64,000 bases of DNA from the NCBI GenBank assembly GCA_963753575.1, contig CAVWCR010000003.1:2046001-2110000 (forward strand). The letters run 5' to 3'. A program made the position numbers and the translations under genes. Origin of the DNA: VAZQ01 sp963753575. GTDB taxonomy: Bacteria; Pseudomonadota; Alphaproteobacteria; Rhizobiales; Xanthobacteraceae. The notes below the pieces were generated by a model, which saw only the letters and a list, made by a program, of their open reading frames with translations, was not told the DNA's origin and made no database searches. This document shows, in pieces, positions 1 to 9,180 of this stretch (within the stretch, counting starts at the first letter, position 1; every line of letters begins with the position of its first letter).

Positions 1-835
1 AGATCAGGCTGCCCCGGATGAATCGCCTATCGGCATTGTCGCCCGATGCGCCCTCGGACTGCTCCAGCTGACGGGAAGGCCGGTTCCTGGCGATGTAGCG
101 CAGCGCCACCAGAAGGGACAGGACGCCGACGCCAACCAGAAGCAGGCGTGGTCGCAGGGCGTGGTTCAAGAACGAGAATCCTGTCAGCAGCACGATGACA
201 AACTTGATCAACAGGATGCCGGCGCAAAGGACGGGCAGAATGACGATCCAATTGAGCACGAGATTGCGCAGATAGACCGCGACAATGGCCCAGGTGTCGG
301 CGGACATCAGGCCAAGGTGCGGCGTCAGATAGTTGCTGTAGGAGCGCAGCCAACCGATCGCGGCAGGCTCGCTGTCGGGCCCGGCCGGTCGACCGACCAG
401 GCTGCTCCAGACCGTGCGGAAGCTCGTGCGCGCGAGCCAGGCCGAGAGCCAGCTACCGATGTAGCCGCCACCAGAAACCGTCGACAGATAATGAAATTGC
501 GCCAGCAGCGAGTTCTGCGGCTTGTCGACCGGATCACCGTTCTCCTTGCGGGGGTGCGCGGCGAGCGACTGCATGATGCCGAGCGCGAAGGCCGCGCTGC
601 GGATGCCCCCGCCGGAAAGGCACAAGGCCGATGACTTGAGCGTGTTCAGCGACCGGTAGAGTTCGTCTCCTTCGACACCGGAGAGATCGACGCCGTGGAC
701 GGCGCAGGCCTCCTCGCGCAATACCTCGTACGTCGTCAAGGGCGGCGGCGCCGACGGCGCCTTCCCCAGCCACTCGCGAACCCGCTCCAAGATCGCCGCC
801 AAGCTGGTGATTCCCCCGCCCGTCGCCGCGAGCAT
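1..835 (-). CDS. Patatin-like phospholipase, C-terminus beyond the window edge
   Basis: The frame is open from an ATG at 835 to the window edge (278 codons seen, no stop). The product carries the patatin signature: an oxyanion-hole glycine run SGGGIRS at about residues 74-80 and a nucleophile elbow YLSTVSGGGYIG with Ser121. The family hydrolyses acyl esters of phospholipids with a Ser-Asp dyad; the Asp part would lie beyond the edge. Hydrophobic segments at about residues 180-220 and 228-245 suggest it is membrane anchored. An in-frame stop lies just upstream of the chosen ATG. It follows the Bug-type gene on the same strand by 34 nt, so the two may be co-transcribed. The family call is firm; the substrate is unknown. 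Confidence 0.8.
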   Translation of the reverse strand, partial: MLAATGGGITSLAAILERVREWLGKAPSAPPPLTTYEVLREEACAVHGVDLSGVEGDELYRSLNTLKSSALCLSGGGIRSAAFALGIMQSLAAHPRKENGDPVDKPQNSLLAQFHYLSTVSGGGYIGSWLSAWLARTSFRTVWSSLVGRPAGPDSEPAAIGWLRSYSNYLTPHLGLMSADTWAIVAVYLRNLVLNWIVILPVLCAGILLIKFVIVLLTGFSFLNHALRPRLLLVGVGVLSLLVALRYIARNRPSRQLEQSEGASGDNADRRFIRGSLI

Positions 836-869
836 AGACCAATCGCGCGCGGGGACGCGAGAGCCGACG

Positions 870-1885
870 TTACTTGATCAGTGCGGCAATGCGCTCGACG
901 ACGGGTCGCGGCGTCGCATAGATGCGCCTGATCAGCCGCTCCATGTAGTCACCGTTCTCGGGCGCGAGCGTCAGCTTGCGCTGCCTGACCTCGGCAACGA
1001 ATTCCGGGTCCTTCATGGTGGCATCAAACGCTGTACGCAGCATTTTGTGCACCTCTGGGGCGAGCCCGGGCGGCGCGAAGAACGGCCGCCCGATTCCCTG
1101 CCCGGCATAGAGGAATTCGATCGCGAGGCGGTCGTCCTTGGATTTCGCCAGGTCGTTGATGAAGGGGATGCCCGCAAGCTCGGGATTGGGCTTCACGCCG
1201 CCCTGGAACAGAACGTTGACGGTTTTCGACGAAATCCAGTGCGGCCGCTTGCTATTGACGCTTTCGAGGCTTTCGCAATAGCCCTCGACCTCGCCGCGCT
1301 CCATCGCCAGCACGACGTCGGCGGAGGACGCATAGCCGCGGATGATCTTGAATTTCAGACCAAGCAGCCGGTTGAGTGCCTTGGGATAGGTGCCGGTGCC
1401 GGTACCGGCACCGTTGTCGCCGACCATGAGCTCGCGTTGCATCAGGTCCTGCACCGACTTCACGGCGGCGGTGTGATAGGCGATGCAGATATTGGTTTCG
1501 GTCGTGGTCGTGCCGAGCCAGGAGAACTTGGTGGGATCGAACTGCGCGCCGGGATTGCCGGTGACCGGGCCCAGCGAGGCGTCACGCGCAATGAGCGCCA
1601 TCACGGTGCCGTCGCGCGGGGCCTGGTTCGCCATGTAGCTCGCGGCGCGGAAACTGCCGCCCCTTCCATGTTCTGTGCGATGACGGTCGGATTGCCCGGC
1701 AGGTGGCGGCCGATGTGGCGCGCCACCATGCGTGCCCACAGGTCATAGCCGCCACCGGTGCCGAGACCGATGATCATCTTCACCTGTTTGCCGGCATAGT
1801 AGCCTGCAGGCGGCTGGGCCGACGCGGGGACAGCAAGGACCTGCAGGATGACAGCGGATATGAGCGGCCAGTATCGCGGCTTCAT
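870..1885 (-). pseudogene. Bug/TTT-family periplasmic binding protein, one-base frameshift
   Basis: The N-terminal part, from ATG 1885, has a signal peptide (MKPRYWPLISAVILQVLA, cleavage after a SAQ-like site) and the Bug-family start GYYAGKQVKMIIG. The C-terminal part, ending at 870, carries the rest of the family fold. The frames join at about 1655-1660: the family's NMEGAGSF reads correctly only if one G is restored on the coding strand. With that base the protein would be about 338 residues, normal for tripartite tricarboxylate receptors (TctC/BugT type), which bind carboxylates in the periplasm. No TctA/TctB partners are nearby. It may be a recent pseudogene or a sequencing error; both halves are otherwise well preserved. 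Confidence 0.8.
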
Positions 1886-1930
1886 GACACGGCTCCCGAT
1901 GACACTGCTCCCGACGACACTGCTCCCGGC
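1886..1930. repeat. Three tandem 15-bp repeats carrying SD-like cores
   Basis: Three near-identical 15-mers (GACACTGCTCCCGAC type) abut the start codon of the Bug-family gene. Read on the minus strand, each copy contains GGGAG, so the leader presents three Shine-Dalgarno-like cores, the last 7-8 nt before the ATG. The repeat also lengthens the space to the upstream NHL gene. Confidence 0.85.
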
Positions 1931-1951
1931 CAGGTTCTCAACACGCGCTGG

Positions 1952-2965
1952 TCATTTCTTGACCCAGCGCCGCAGGATCATCTTGTTCGTGTACCCCGCA
2001 TAGATGGTGCCCTGATCGTCCACCGAAATGGATTCCGCATTTCCGACCTCAGGCGATGGCGCCGGAATGAAGGCTGTGACCTTGCCGTCCTTGACGCTGC
2101 CGATCCGGATGCCCTGCTTGAAGGGCGGATTGCGCTGCGCATCGGACTGCGAGTCGGCGACGTAGATGATGTCGTTCTTGTCGATTGCGACACTGCTTGG
2201 CCGGCCGAACTGCTTCCATTCGGCAATGAACTTGCCGTCGGCATCGAAGATCTGGATGCGGCTGTTCACCCGGTCGGCCACGTAGACCCGGCCTGCGGAA
2301 TCAAGCGCAATGCCGTGCGGCGTGTCGAACTGGCCCTGCGCCTTGCCATGCTTGCCCCAGGACTTGATGAACTTGCCGTCCTTGGAAAACTTCACGATGC
2401 GGTCGTTGGTGGTCCCGCCATGCCCATCCGCAACATAGATATCGCCATTGGGCGCCACCACGACATCGGAGGGACCATCGAGCATATCCTGACCGTCGCC
2501 GGGCATCCCGGGCTTACCGAACGTCATCAGGACCTTTCCGTCCGGCGCGAACTTCACGGCCACGTCGCCCTTGCCGTTCTTGGCCCGCCCATCGGTCACA
2601 TAGACGTTGCCGTCGCGGTCGACACCGAGGCCATGCGGGAAGTTGAACATGCCCGCGCCGAAGCTAACCATGAATTTGCCGGAGGGATCGAACTTCATGA
2701 CCGGCGCGAGGCTCGACTTGCCGCAGTTATTGGCGCCGCAGCGGTCGAAGATCCACACGCTCTTGCCATCGTGATCGACTTCAACACCGATCGGCGCGCC
2801 CATCTTCCGGCCGTCGGGCAGCTTGGCCCAGTTCTCCTCCATGCGATATGGATTGGGCGCGGAATTGGGATCGGCCGATTGCGTGTAAGCCTGATTTCCG
2901 GAAATCGCCAGCAACGCGACGACCGCTATGCCCAGCAACAATGGCAGAGACTTCCTGCAAGTCAT
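1952..2965 (-). CDS. Secreted NHL-repeat six-bladed beta-propeller protein
   Basis: The product has 337 residues, with a signal peptide at about 1-28 (hydrophobic LPLLLGIAVVALLAIS, then an AYTQS cleavage region). A series of NHL blades follows, each reading like PHGLGVDRDGNVYVTD, PSDVVVAPNGDIYVADG or PHGIALDSAGRVYVADR. The N-terminal PNPYRMEENWAKLPDGR and the CGANNCG pair are typical of periplasmic propellers distantly related to peptidyl-alpha-hydroxyglycine alpha-amidating lyase. Function is not known; a ligand-binding or lyase role in the periplasm is possible. A strong ribosome site (GGGAGGATACC) precedes the ATG. It lies 46 nt after a frameshifted paralog, which suggests a tandem duplication. 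Confidence 0.8.
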   Translation of the reverse strand: MTCRKSLPLLLGIAVVALLAISGNQAYTQSADPNSAPNPYRMEENWAKLPDGRKMGAPIGVEVDHDGKSVWIFDRCGANNCGKSSLAPVMKFDPSGKFMVSFGAGMFNFPHGLGVDRDGNVYVTDGRAKNGKGDVAVKFAPDGKVLMTFGKPGMPGDGQDMLDGPSDVVVAPNGDIYVADGHGGTTNDRIVKFSKDGKFIKSWGKHGKAQGQFDTPHGIALDSAGRVYVADRVNSRIQIFDADGKFIAEWKQFGRPSSVAIDKNDIIYVADSQSDAQRNPPFKQGIRIGSVKDGKVTAFIPAPSPEVGNAESISVDDQGTIYAGYTNKMILRRWVKK

Positions 2966-2989
2966 GGTATCCTCCCTGAGTCTTGTTAA

Positions 2990-3008
2990 GCGGCGGCTTG
3001 GCCGCCGC
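2990..3008. other. GC-rich hairpin between the two NHL genes
   Basis: Perfect 8-bp arms GCGGCGGC and GCCGCCGC flank a 3-nt loop, directly after the stop of the upstream NHL gene on the minus strand. No T-run follows, so it may be an RNA processing or stability element rather than a true terminator. Confidence 0.55.
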
Positions 3009-3011
3009 CCG

Positions 3012-4086
3012 TTACTTCCTCACGTACTTCATCAGTCGCTTCGGACCGACCTCGGCGCCGTAGATATTGCCCGCCACATCGGCGGCGACGCCTTCGGCGG
3101 CGCTGGTGCCTTTGGTTTTCTCGACCGGATCGGGGATGAACGCGGTCACTTCGCCGGTCTTGGCGCTGCCGACCCGGATGCCACGCTTCCAGCCATCGTG
3201 GTTCTTGGAGACCGACTCGGATTCCGAAATCGGCGACATAGATCACGTCGTTCTTGTCGATGAAGATGCCGCTCGGCCGGCTGAACTGCCGCCACTGATC
3301 GATGAACTTTCCGTCCTGATCGAATATCTGGATACGGTTGTTCTGGCGGTCGCCGACGAACAGGCGGCCCTGCAAGTCGATCGCGATCGTGTGGGGGATG
3401 TCGAGATCGCCGGGGCCGGAACCCTTCTTGCCCCAGGTCTTGATGAACTTGCCGTCTTTCGAGAACTTCACGATGCGGGCGTTGGTGTCGCGGCCATGGC
3501 CGTCGGCGACGAAGATGTCGCCGTTGGGCGCCGTCACGACGGCGGACGGCGCATTGAATTCGTCGTTGCCGTCACCCGCAACACCGGGCTTGCCAAGCGT
3601 GAGCAGGACCTTGCCCTCGGGACTGAACTTGAACACCTGATGGCCTTTGCCGGGTTTCCCGACGCCGTCGGTGATCCAGACATTGCCTTCGCGGTCCACG
3701 TGAAAACCATGCGGAAAGATGAGCATGCCGGCGCCAAACGACTTCACCATCCGGCCGGACGCATCAAATTTCATGATCGGATCAAGCGTGGAGCCCTCGC
3801 AGGCAAACGGCTTGCCGGCCGCCAGCAGCTCCGCCATGCGCGAGGGTGGTGCAAACGCGCCGCAGCGCTCGCCGACCCAAACGCTCGTACCGTCGGGATC
3901 GATGGCAACCGCCGAGGTCGATCCCCACGTTCGCCCGGGCGGCAGCTTCGCCCAGTTCTCGACCGAGCGATATGGATTGGGCAAGGAATTCGTCGGCGTG
4001 ACTGTCTGAGCATAAGTCATGCCCGCCGCCGTGGCCGAGAGCGCAATGAGCAAGAGTGCAAAGATGTGATCCGGCTTCAGCCGCAT
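3012..4086 (-). pseudogene. Second secreted NHL-repeat protein, one-base frameshift near the C-terminus
   Basis: The start is the ATG at 4086, preceded by a good ribosome site (GAGGAAGACGCC). A signal peptide (MRLKPDHIFALLLIALSA) and NHL blades match the downstream paralog closely, including the PNPYRSVENWAKLPPGR opening. After the blade IDKNDVIYVAD the frame breaks; the continuation SESESVSKNHDGWKRGIRVGS lies one frame over and ends at 3012 with KRLMKYVRK. One extra base in the AAA run at 3227-3229 (plus strand) explains the shift. Without it the protein would be about 357 residues. The paralog keeps this region intact (VADSQSDAQRN), which supports the repair. It could be a sequencing error or a genuine truncation replacing the last blade. 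Confidence 0.8.
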
Positions 4087-4295
4087 GGCGTCTTCCTCCC
4101 CTGGCGTCAAGCCGGTTAGCCCGGCGCCGTGTCGTTTGCGCCTAGCGTGCGTCTTTTTGGCGATCACTGCAACCGGACAATGAAGCCGCATCGAACCGAC
4201 TGGCTCGCCATCTTGGCAGCCGACCCGTCCGTTTACCGCCGTTGTATTTCCGCGCGCGCTGTGGCTCCATGGCGCGCCATCTGGGGCAGGAAAGC

Positions 4296-5210
4296 ATGCA
4301 AAACAAGTTCCGCGGCGTGATGCAGAGCCCGATCACGCCACTCAAGGACGACTACAGCCTCGACCTTGCGACCTTCGAGAAGGTGCTCGACTTCCATGTC
4401 CGCACCGGCGCGCCCGCCATTTCGTGGCCGCACCACAAGGGCGAGTCGCTGAGCCTCACCATCGCGGAGCGCAAGCTCTTTGCCGAGGCTGCCGTGAAGG
4501 TGGTCGCTGGACGGGTGCCGGTGACGGTCCATGTGAGCGCGCTCGCGGTCGAGGACACGATGGCGCTCGCCCGCCACGCCGAGGAAATCGGCGCCGACGG
4601 CATCCTCGCCATCACGCCCTATTTCTGGACCCCGACGCGGGAGGCGATCCACGATTACTTCGTACGGCTGTGCACGTCGATCGAGCTGCCGGTGCTCTCC
4701 TACAACTCCCCGAGCTACCTTGCGGGCGTCGAGATCACTGGCGAACTGATGTCGCGGCTGATCGAAAAGCTGCCAAATTTCGTCGGCGTCAAGGAGGCCA
4801 GCTTCAACAGCGAGAAGTTCCTGGAGATCTCGCGGGTGGCGCTGGCGCTGCGGCCGAACTTCGCGCTGCTCACCGGCGTCGAGTTCCTGCTGCCGTCGGT
4901 GCCGCTCGGCGGCGTCGGTTCCTATTCGGCGGCCGGCTCGGTCTGTCCGAACCTGTGCGCCGCGCTGTTCGATGCCTGCATCGCCGGCGACTGGCCGCGC
5001 GCGCGCGAGCTGCAATACAAGATGACGCGGCTGTGGCACCTGTTCAAAGATCAGTATCCGTCCTCACTGAAGGGCGGCATGGTGATCATGGGCCGCCCGG
5101 TCGGGCCGACCCGGCCGCCGCTGCCGACTGCCACCAAGGAGCGCCAGGCCTTCATCCAGAAGGAACTCGAGGACATGGGCGTCCTCGACAGCGAGCCGCA
5201 CGGCTGGTGA
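4296..5210 (+). CDS. DapA-family lyase/aldolase (dihydrodipicolinate synthase-like)
   Basis: This 304-residue TIM-barrel protein belongs to the DHDPS/N-acetylneuraminate lyase family, class I aldolases that act on pyruvate-type donors through a Schiff base. The Schiff-base lysine is K166 in FVGVKEAS and the tyrosine is in the LSYNSP motif. The ATG at 4296 is chosen because a ribosome site (GGCAGGAAAGC) precedes it; an earlier in-frame ATG at 4242 has none. The C-terminal half departs from true DapA, so it is more likely a catabolic aldolase or hydratase than the lysine-pathway enzyme. A paralog follows 32 nt downstream. The exact substrate cannot be told. Confidence 0.8.
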   Translation: MQNKFRGVMQSPITPLKDDYSLDLATFEKVLDFHVRTGAPAISWPHHKGESLSLTIAERKLFAEAAVKVVAGRVPVTVHVSALAVEDTMALARHAEEIGADGILAITPYFWTPTREAIHDYFVRLCTSIELPVLSYNSPSYLAGVEITGELMSRLIEKLPNFVGVKEASFNSEKFLEISRVALALRPNFALLTGVEFLLPSVPLGGVGSYSAAGSVCPNLCAALFDACIAGDWPRARELQYKMTRLWHLFKDQYPSSLKGGMVIMGRPVGPTRPPLPTATKERQAFIQKELEDMGVLDSEPHGW

Positions 5211-5242
5211 CCATACCGAGACTCAATCCGAGAAATTAATCT

Positions 5243-6145
5243 ATGTCAGTTCTTGAGCCAGGCCTCGTCCACACGCCGGTGACGCCGTTCACGCGCGAAC
5301 AGCGCATCGACTACGACGTTTTTGCCAAGCTGATCGATTTCCACGTCCGCAACGGCGCGGATTGCCTCGCGCTGCCAATGCACGTGGGCGAATCGGTGAG
5401 CCTCACGGACGACGAGCAGCGCGCACTGCTGGCGTTTGCGATCAAGCAGGTGAATGGCCGCCTGCCGGTGATCGCCCATGCAAGCGACGCTGGCAGCGCG
5501 ATCGCGGCGGCCCGCGCGCGCCACGCCCAGGATATCGGCGCCGCCGCCGTGGTCGCGACCACGCCCTATTACTGGACGCCGCCGCCGCACATGATCATCG
5601 AGCATTTCGTGGCGATCGGCTCGGCGGTGTCGATCCCGTTCTTCGTCTATAACTCGCCCGAGGAAATGCCGGGCACCAGGATCAACGCCGACCTCTGCCT
5701 CAAGCTCATCGACCGGCTTCCCAATTTTGCCGGCGTGGTCGACCTGAGCCTCGACTGGCAGTTCATGATCGAGCTTCTCACTTACGCCAAGCGCAAGCGC
5801 GAGGGTTTTCAGCTCCTTGCCGGCACCGAGCACATGGTATCGGCCGCCGCAATCGGAGCGACCAGCCTGTTCGCACCGCTTGCCGGCGTGGCGCCCAAGC
5901 TGGTGCGTAGCCTCTACGACAGCTGCCGCCAGAATTTGCTGGTCGAGGCGCGCAGCGCGCAGGAGGCGGTCGCAGCCCTGCGGCAGCATCTCAAAACGAG
6001 CGCGAGCCTCAAGGCCGCATTGCGCGCGATGGGGCGTGATTGCGGCGTGCCGCGACCACCGCTGCAGGCGCTCGATGCCGAGGCCGCAAAGGCACTCGCG
6101 GCCACGATCGAGCCGATGCTGCGCGACGAACCGCGTGGCTGGTGA
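5243..6145 (+). CDS. DapA-family paralog lacking the Schiff-base lysine
   Basis: This 300-residue protein is homologous along its whole length to the preceding gene: same opening (TPVTPFTREQ), same FFVYNSPEEMPG tyrosine motif, same C-terminal RPP and RGW ends. Residue 166, lysine in the neighbour, is valine here (NFAGVVDLS), so standard class I aldolase chemistry should not work. It may be a non-catalytic partner of the upstream protein, a binding protein, or an enzyme with another mechanism. The two genes are 32 nt apart and surely co-transcribed. Codon use and frame are intact, so it is not a decaying gene. Confidence 0.8.
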   Translation: MSVLEPGLVHTPVTPFTREQRIDYDVFAKLIDFHVRNGADCLALPMHVGESVSLTDDEQRALLAFAIKQVNGRLPVIAHASDAGSAIAAARARHAQDIGAAAVVATTPYYWTPPPHMIIEHFVAIGSAVSIPFFVYNSPEEMPGTRINADLCLKLIDRLPNFAGVVDLSLDWQFMIELLTYAKRKREGFQLLAGTEHMVSAAAIGATSLFAPLAGVAPKLVRSLYDSCRQNLLVEARSAQEAVAALRQHLKTSASLKAALRAMGRDCGVPRPPLQALDAEAAKALAATIEPMLRDEPRGW

Positions 6146-6426
6146 CGACGGAGCCGAATTTCCGGGCACGGCCGACGAATCGGCGCAGGTGCCCCTCGTC
6201 CGCTTCCGGATGCTGTGCTGCCATATGGAGCCTGCGGCCGCGTCGTGAATGACCCGAAGCGGCTGATGATGGACGGGGAGAGCATGTCCGCTCTGCCCGG
6301 GTAGATTAGACTTCAACTTGTTCGGCTATCGCGAGCACGCCGTCCACCCGCAACGATGATTGGACAGCCCACGCTCGCCGTTCTATCCATTCGGCCAACC
6401 TGTCGAGCGACAAACGCGAGCCCAGC

Positions 6427-7335
6427 ATGACTGACACACCCGAATACACGCCGCCGGAAGTCTGGGTCTGGGAGAAGGGCGACAGCCCCAATTGGCGCTA
6501 TAGCCATACCAATCGCCCGATCGCGGGCGCGACGCATGAGAAGGAGCTGCCGCGCGGAAAGCATCCGCTTCAACTCTATTCACAGGCAACGCCCAATGGC
6601 GTCAAAGTCACGATCATGCTGGAGGAATTGCTGGCCGCCGGTCATGGCGGAGCAGAATATGACGGCTGGTTGATCCGGATCGGAGAGGGTGACCAGTTTG
6701 GCAGCGGATTTGTCGGGGTGAATCCGAATTCCAAAATCCCGGCGCTCATGGACTATAGCGAACGGACGCCGCAACGCGTGTTCGAATCGGGTGCGATCCT
6801 GCTCTACCTGGCGGATAAATTCGGCGCCTTCTTGCCAAAGGATCGCGGCAAGCGCACCGAAGCGCTGAACTGGCTGTTTTGGCAGATGGGCTCAACGCCC
6901 TATGTCGGCGGCGGCTTCGGGCATTTCTACGCATATGCTCCGGTGAAGATCAAATACGCCATCGATCGCTTTACAATGGAGGTGAAACGCCTGCTCGATG
7001 TGCTCGACCGGCACTTTGCAGACAGTCGCTTCATCGCCGGCGACGAATATACAATCGCCGATATGGCGATCTGGCCGTGGTACGGCAACGGCATGTTGAA
7101 CGGCGCCTCTTATGGCGACCCGCGCAAGTTCCTCCAGACGCACGAATACAAAAACCTGGCTCGCTGGACGAAAGAAATCGGCGAGCGCCCGGCCGTCAAG
7201 CGCGGACGAATGGTCAACCGCACTAGCGGGCGGCCTGAAGAACAATTGCGCGAGCGGCATGACGCCAGCGATTTCGCGACAGAAACGCAGGACAAGATCG
7301 ACGCGCGGGCAAACCCCACCGTAACCCCCTCATAA
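6427..7335 (+). CDS. yghU: YghU-type glutathione transferase / disulfide-bond oxidoreductase
   Basis: The product has 302 residues, longer than ordinary GSTs, as in the YghU/Ure2-like class. The N-terminal extension (PEVWVWEKGDSPNWRYSHTNRP) is the hallmark of YghU. A thioredoxin-fold GST domain follows with LYSQATPNGVKVTIMLEELL and the glutathione-binding NPNSKIPAL and FESGAILLYLA motifs, then an all-helical C-terminal domain with the N-capping motif YTIADMAIWPW. YghU reduces disulfides and organic peroxides with two bound glutathiones in the cytoplasm. It appears monocistronic. The 281 bases before it hold no gene I can support. Confidence 0.9.
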   Translation: MTDTPEYTPPEVWVWEKGDSPNWRYSHTNRPIAGATHEKELPRGKHPLQLYSQATPNGVKVTIMLEELLAAGHGGAEYDGWLIRIGEGDQFGSGFVGVNPNSKIPALMDYSERTPQRVFESGAILLYLADKFGAFLPKDRGKRTEALNWLFWQMGSTPYVGGGFGHFYAYAPVKIKYAIDRFTMEVKRLLDVLDRHFADSRFIAGDEYTIADMAIWPWYGNGMLNGASYGDPRKFLQTHEYKNLARWTKEIGERPAVKRGRMVNRTSGRPEEQLRERHDASDFATETQDKIDARANPTVTPS

Positions 7336-7507
7336 ATCAAGCCGACGACGCCATCTCACTTCTGTTGCGGGCTGACGAAGTAATCGAATGAAAAAGCGCA
7401 ATATCGGCTTAGGGCATTAGCAGAGATCGTGCTGAACCTCCAAAATTTCGCCTTCGATCCGAAGCAGACCTGACGCGTCGGCGCGATCCTTCGGGCGAGT
7501 TGCGTGA

Positions 7508-8038
7508 TTACCTAGGAACGTATGTCAACCTAATCACGTCCTCGCCAATTAAATCACTGGCCACAAGGCGAAGCGGCGGCCGGGAGCCAGCGAAGAATGC
7601 CTTGCCGCGACCAAGCACGACGGGGTGGAGGTAGAGTCGATACTCATCGATAAGGCCAAAGTCGGTTAGGCTTCGCGCCAGGTCTGGTCCTGCAACCTCA
7701 ATTTCCCCAACGAGCTGGGCTTTCAGCCCACGTATCACCGCATCGAGGTCATTCTCGACAAGAGTGGCGTTGGTGCCGACTGACTTCAATGAGCGCGACA
7801 CGACCCACTTCGGTTGGCTCCGCCACGCCGCCGCGAAGTCGCGTTCCTCTGCGCCCCACTCCGGACGGTCTTCGTCCCAATAACGCATTACTTCATACAT
7901 GCGCCGACCGTACACACTGCCGGTCAGGCCGCGCACTTGCTCGATGAAGTGACGAAAGAGCGAGGGACCAGGCGCAAATTCCATGTGGTCGACGTACCCG
8001 TCCAGGGACTGGTTCATTCCAAAAATGAGCTTCGCCAT
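7508..8038 (-). CDS. Dihydrofolate-reductase-fold protein (RibD C-terminal family)
   Basis: This 176-residue protein has a RibD_C/DHFR-like fold. The start MAKLIFGMNQSLDGYVD is the typical first strand and loop, GSVYGRRMYEVMRYW is the usual nucleotide-proximal helix, and EIEVAGPDLARSLTDFGLIDEYRLYLHPVVLGRGKAFF is the conserved C-terminal strand block. Such proteins bind NADPH and reduce unknown substrates; they are not the essential folate enzyme. The ATG at 8038 is chosen because homologous sequence begins there, although the frame stays open upstream to 8263. It stands alone, convergent with yghU. No gene is seen between 8039 and 8295. Confidence 0.8.
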   Translation of the reverse strand: MAKLIFGMNQSLDGYVDHMEFAPGPSLFRHFIEQVRGLTGSVYGRRMYEVMRYWDEDRPEWGAEERDFAAAWRSQPKWVVSRSLKSVGTNATLVENDLDAVIRGLKAQLVGEIEVAGPDLARSLTDFGLIDEYRLYLHPVVLGRGKAFFAGSRPPLRLVASDLIGEDVIRLTYVPR

Positions 8039-8295
8039 GACGCAAAATCTCCATGTCAGGTGCTTCAGAATAGCTTGAGCGACCGTGCGCGTAAGCGAGG
8101 TTGGGCACAAACTGCACGCTCCGTCGCCGGTGTGACGAATAGCCAGAGGTCGGCTAACCATCGATTGCCGCCTAGGGCGCATGGGCGCCGCGTGTCCGCC
8201 CCTGGCCCATAGCTGCCCCGCACCATGCGTCCAGTTCCAGGGTCGTGCGGACGGCGGGAGCACCCATCATCCGCTGGTGCACCCGTGAAATTGCT

Positions 8296-9057
8296 TCACG
8301 CCACCGTCAATCCGCCGTCGAGCACCAGCACCTGCCCGGTGACCGAAGCCGCCTGCGGGCTCGCCAGATAGACCACTGCCGCCGCCACTTCTTCCGGCGT
8401 GCACAGCCGATGCAGCGGAATGCGCTCAAGCATCGCCGCCATATACTTCGGATCGGAACCTTTCGCCGCACGCGAGGGCGACGACGTCTGCATCCGCCCG
8501 GGCGCAATCGCGTTCACCCGGATGCCCTGCGCCGCCCACTCGACCGCAAGCATGCGGGTCATCTGCACCAGCGCCGCCTTGGCGATGCCGTAGGTCGAGC
8601 GCTCGGGCGCGCCCACGAGCGCATGGGTCGACGCGATCGTGACGATCGAGCCTGCTCGCTTCAATTCAATGAGATGCCGCCCGACCTGCTGCGTCAGGTA
8701 GAACGTGCCGGTGACATCGACCGCCATCATCTCGTCCCACTGCGCCGGCGTCACATCGATGGCGAGCGCGCGCAGGTTGGTGCCGGCGTTGTTGACCAGG
8801 AGGTCGAGCCCGCCGAACGCCGCCACGATCTCGTGCATGGCGCGCTCGATGCCTGCACGTGAGCCCAGATCGAGGATGACCGGGACGACGCGCGCGCCAA
8901 GGGCGTCGAGCCCGGTCACGGTCTCGCTCAAGTTCTGGGCGCGGGTCGCCGAGATCGCCAGATCGTAGCCCGAGCGTGCCAGCGCCAGCGCGGTCGCGGC
9001 TCCCACGCCATAGGATGCACCGGTGACAAACGCCGTCCGCCTTGGAGTCTCCGCCAT
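8296..9057 (-). CDS. Short-chain dehydrogenase/reductase (classical SDR)
   Basis: This 253-residue Rossmann-fold oxidoreductase shows the cofactor motif TGASYGVG at residues 12-19, NNAG, the catalytic serine in IVTIASTHAL, the YGIAK Tyr-Lys pair and the NAIAPGRMQT loop, all in classical order, plus the C-terminal TGQVLVLDGG. It should reduce or oxidise a small alcohol or ketone with NAD(P)H in the cytoplasm. No basic residue after the glycine motif clearly sets NADP preference. It is divergent from the following binding-protein gene. Specific substrate unknown. Confidence 0.88.
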   Translation of the reverse strand: MAETPRRTAFVTGASYGVGAATALALARSGYDLAISATRAQNLSETVTGLDALGARVVPVILDLGSRAGIERAMHEIVAAFGGLDLLVNNAGTNLRALAIDVTPAQWDEMMAVDVTGTFYLTQQVGRHLIELKRAGSIVTIASTHALVGAPERSTYGIAKAALVQMTRMLAVEWAAQGIRVNAIAPGRMQTSSPSRAAKGSDPKYMAAMLERIPLHRLCTPEEVAAAVVYLASPQAASVTGQVLVLDGGLTVA

Positions 9058-9180
9058 TCCCTGCCCCCGACACTGACTGCAGCCATGACGTTATTAGCAC
9101 GGCCGCTGAAGCGGATTTCAGTGGCGCAGCAGCAAAAACGCCGCTCTAATGGGCCCATCCAAGACGCTGAAGCAAAGCGC

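Noticed and set aside
161..634. Plus-strand frame at the left edge
   Set aside because: The minus-strand frame has clear patatin motifs and runs through the same bases; the plus frame is its shadow.
1703..2989. Plus-strand frame with DDTAP repeats
   Set aside because: Opposite the NHL gene; the DDTAP repeats only reflect the 15-bp tandem repeat in the leader.
5243..6145. Calling the second DapA-like gene a pseudogene
   Set aside because: It is full length with intact start, stop and conserved motifs; only the lysine is changed, so it is kept as a gene.
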